From positions 1 to 15,561 of the forward strand of contig DATHCY010000213.1 of the NCBI GenBank assembly GCA_035319305.1: a stretch of 15,561 nucleotides of DNA, read 5' to 3'. A program made the translations under genes and the position numbers. Below, in pieces: positions 15,414 through 15,561 of this stretch (within the stretch, counting starts at the first letter, position 1; every line of letters begins with the position of its first letter). The notes beneath the pieces were generated by a model. The model saw only the letters and a list, made by a program, of their open reading frames with translations, searched no databases and was not told where the DNA came from. The DNA is from Methanocella_A sp035319305 (lineage in GTDB: Archaea; Halobacteriota; Methanocellia; Methanocellales; Methanocellaceae).

Positions 15414-15561
15414 GGAAATCACATCTCAATATTTCGCCCATGACACAGACGCATAACTGGCAGGATAGCACAGCTATAGAGCGAGCCTATCCCATATGTT
15501 TTTCGCATGAGCGATGAAAGTATTCACGACTGCGTCTTCCCGGCTACTCTCTGGCTATCTG

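Noticed and set aside
15507..15561. A plus-strand ATG opening a frame to the window edge (MSDESIHDCVFPATLWLS)
   Set aside because: Only 18 codons are visible, with no SD, so a divergent gene next to the UvrA-like gene cannot be supported from this window.
1..15561. CRISPR array, rRNA, complete tRNA, toxin-antitoxin or defence gene cluster
   Set aside because: I looked for regularly spaced repeats, tRNA arms and typical nuclease or helicase motifs and found none, apart from the dead tnpB.

Overview
This window looks like chromosomal DNA from a euryarchaeon, probably a mesophilic methanogen of the Methanomicrobia/Methanocellales kind. That is inference: there is no rRNA or tRNA gene here to settle it. 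The hints are a P3A-type H+-ATPase tail, a COG1453-type Fe-S aldo/keto reductase, an oligo-T terminator, TATA-like boxes, purine-rich Shine-Dalgarno (SD) sites and a decayed IS200/IS605 tnpB. Most genes have moderate-to-high GC; the stretch around 4500-6050 is visibly AT-rich.

Layout. 1-255 (+) is the 3' end of a P-type H+-ATPase, meeting a small hypothetical gene (245-529, -) tail to tail. 777-1589 (-) is a leucine-carboxyl-methyltransferase-family methyltransferase. 1740-2417 (+) is a TPR-like coding piece without a convincing start, probably 5'-truncated. 2450-3703 (-) is an alkaline-phosphatase-superfamily (nucleotide pyrophosphatase/phosphodiesterase-like) enzyme. About 950 bp of non-coding DNA follows. 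Then come two envelope-polysaccharide genes on the + strand: an AT-rich acyltransferase-3 membrane protein (4703-5881) and a Wzx/MVF-like flippase (6080-7666) closed by a T-run terminator. A structured spacer separates these from an ACT-domain protein (8152-8538, -). Another spacer precedes a two-gene minus-strand operon, a class I/II PLP aminotransferase (9642-10823) whose stop codon directly abuts the start of a transglutaminase-like protein (9042-9641). About 11,090-11,861 (+) holds a heavily frameshifted tnpB. The window ends with an Fe-S aldo/keto reductase (11924-13156, +) convergent with a UvrA paralogue lacking the UvrB-binding domain (13170-15413, -).

The window reads as an accessory region: mostly single genes, several wide spacers, gene relics and a mobile-element ruin. 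I found no convincing new multi-gene defence or metabolic system. The best second-look items are the RNA-like structures in the spacers (7917-8029, 8553-8597, 8807-8861, 10939-10991), the odd start region of the acyltransferase with its repeated AT-rich upstream elements and short leader reading frame, the tnpB relic, and the shortened UvrA.
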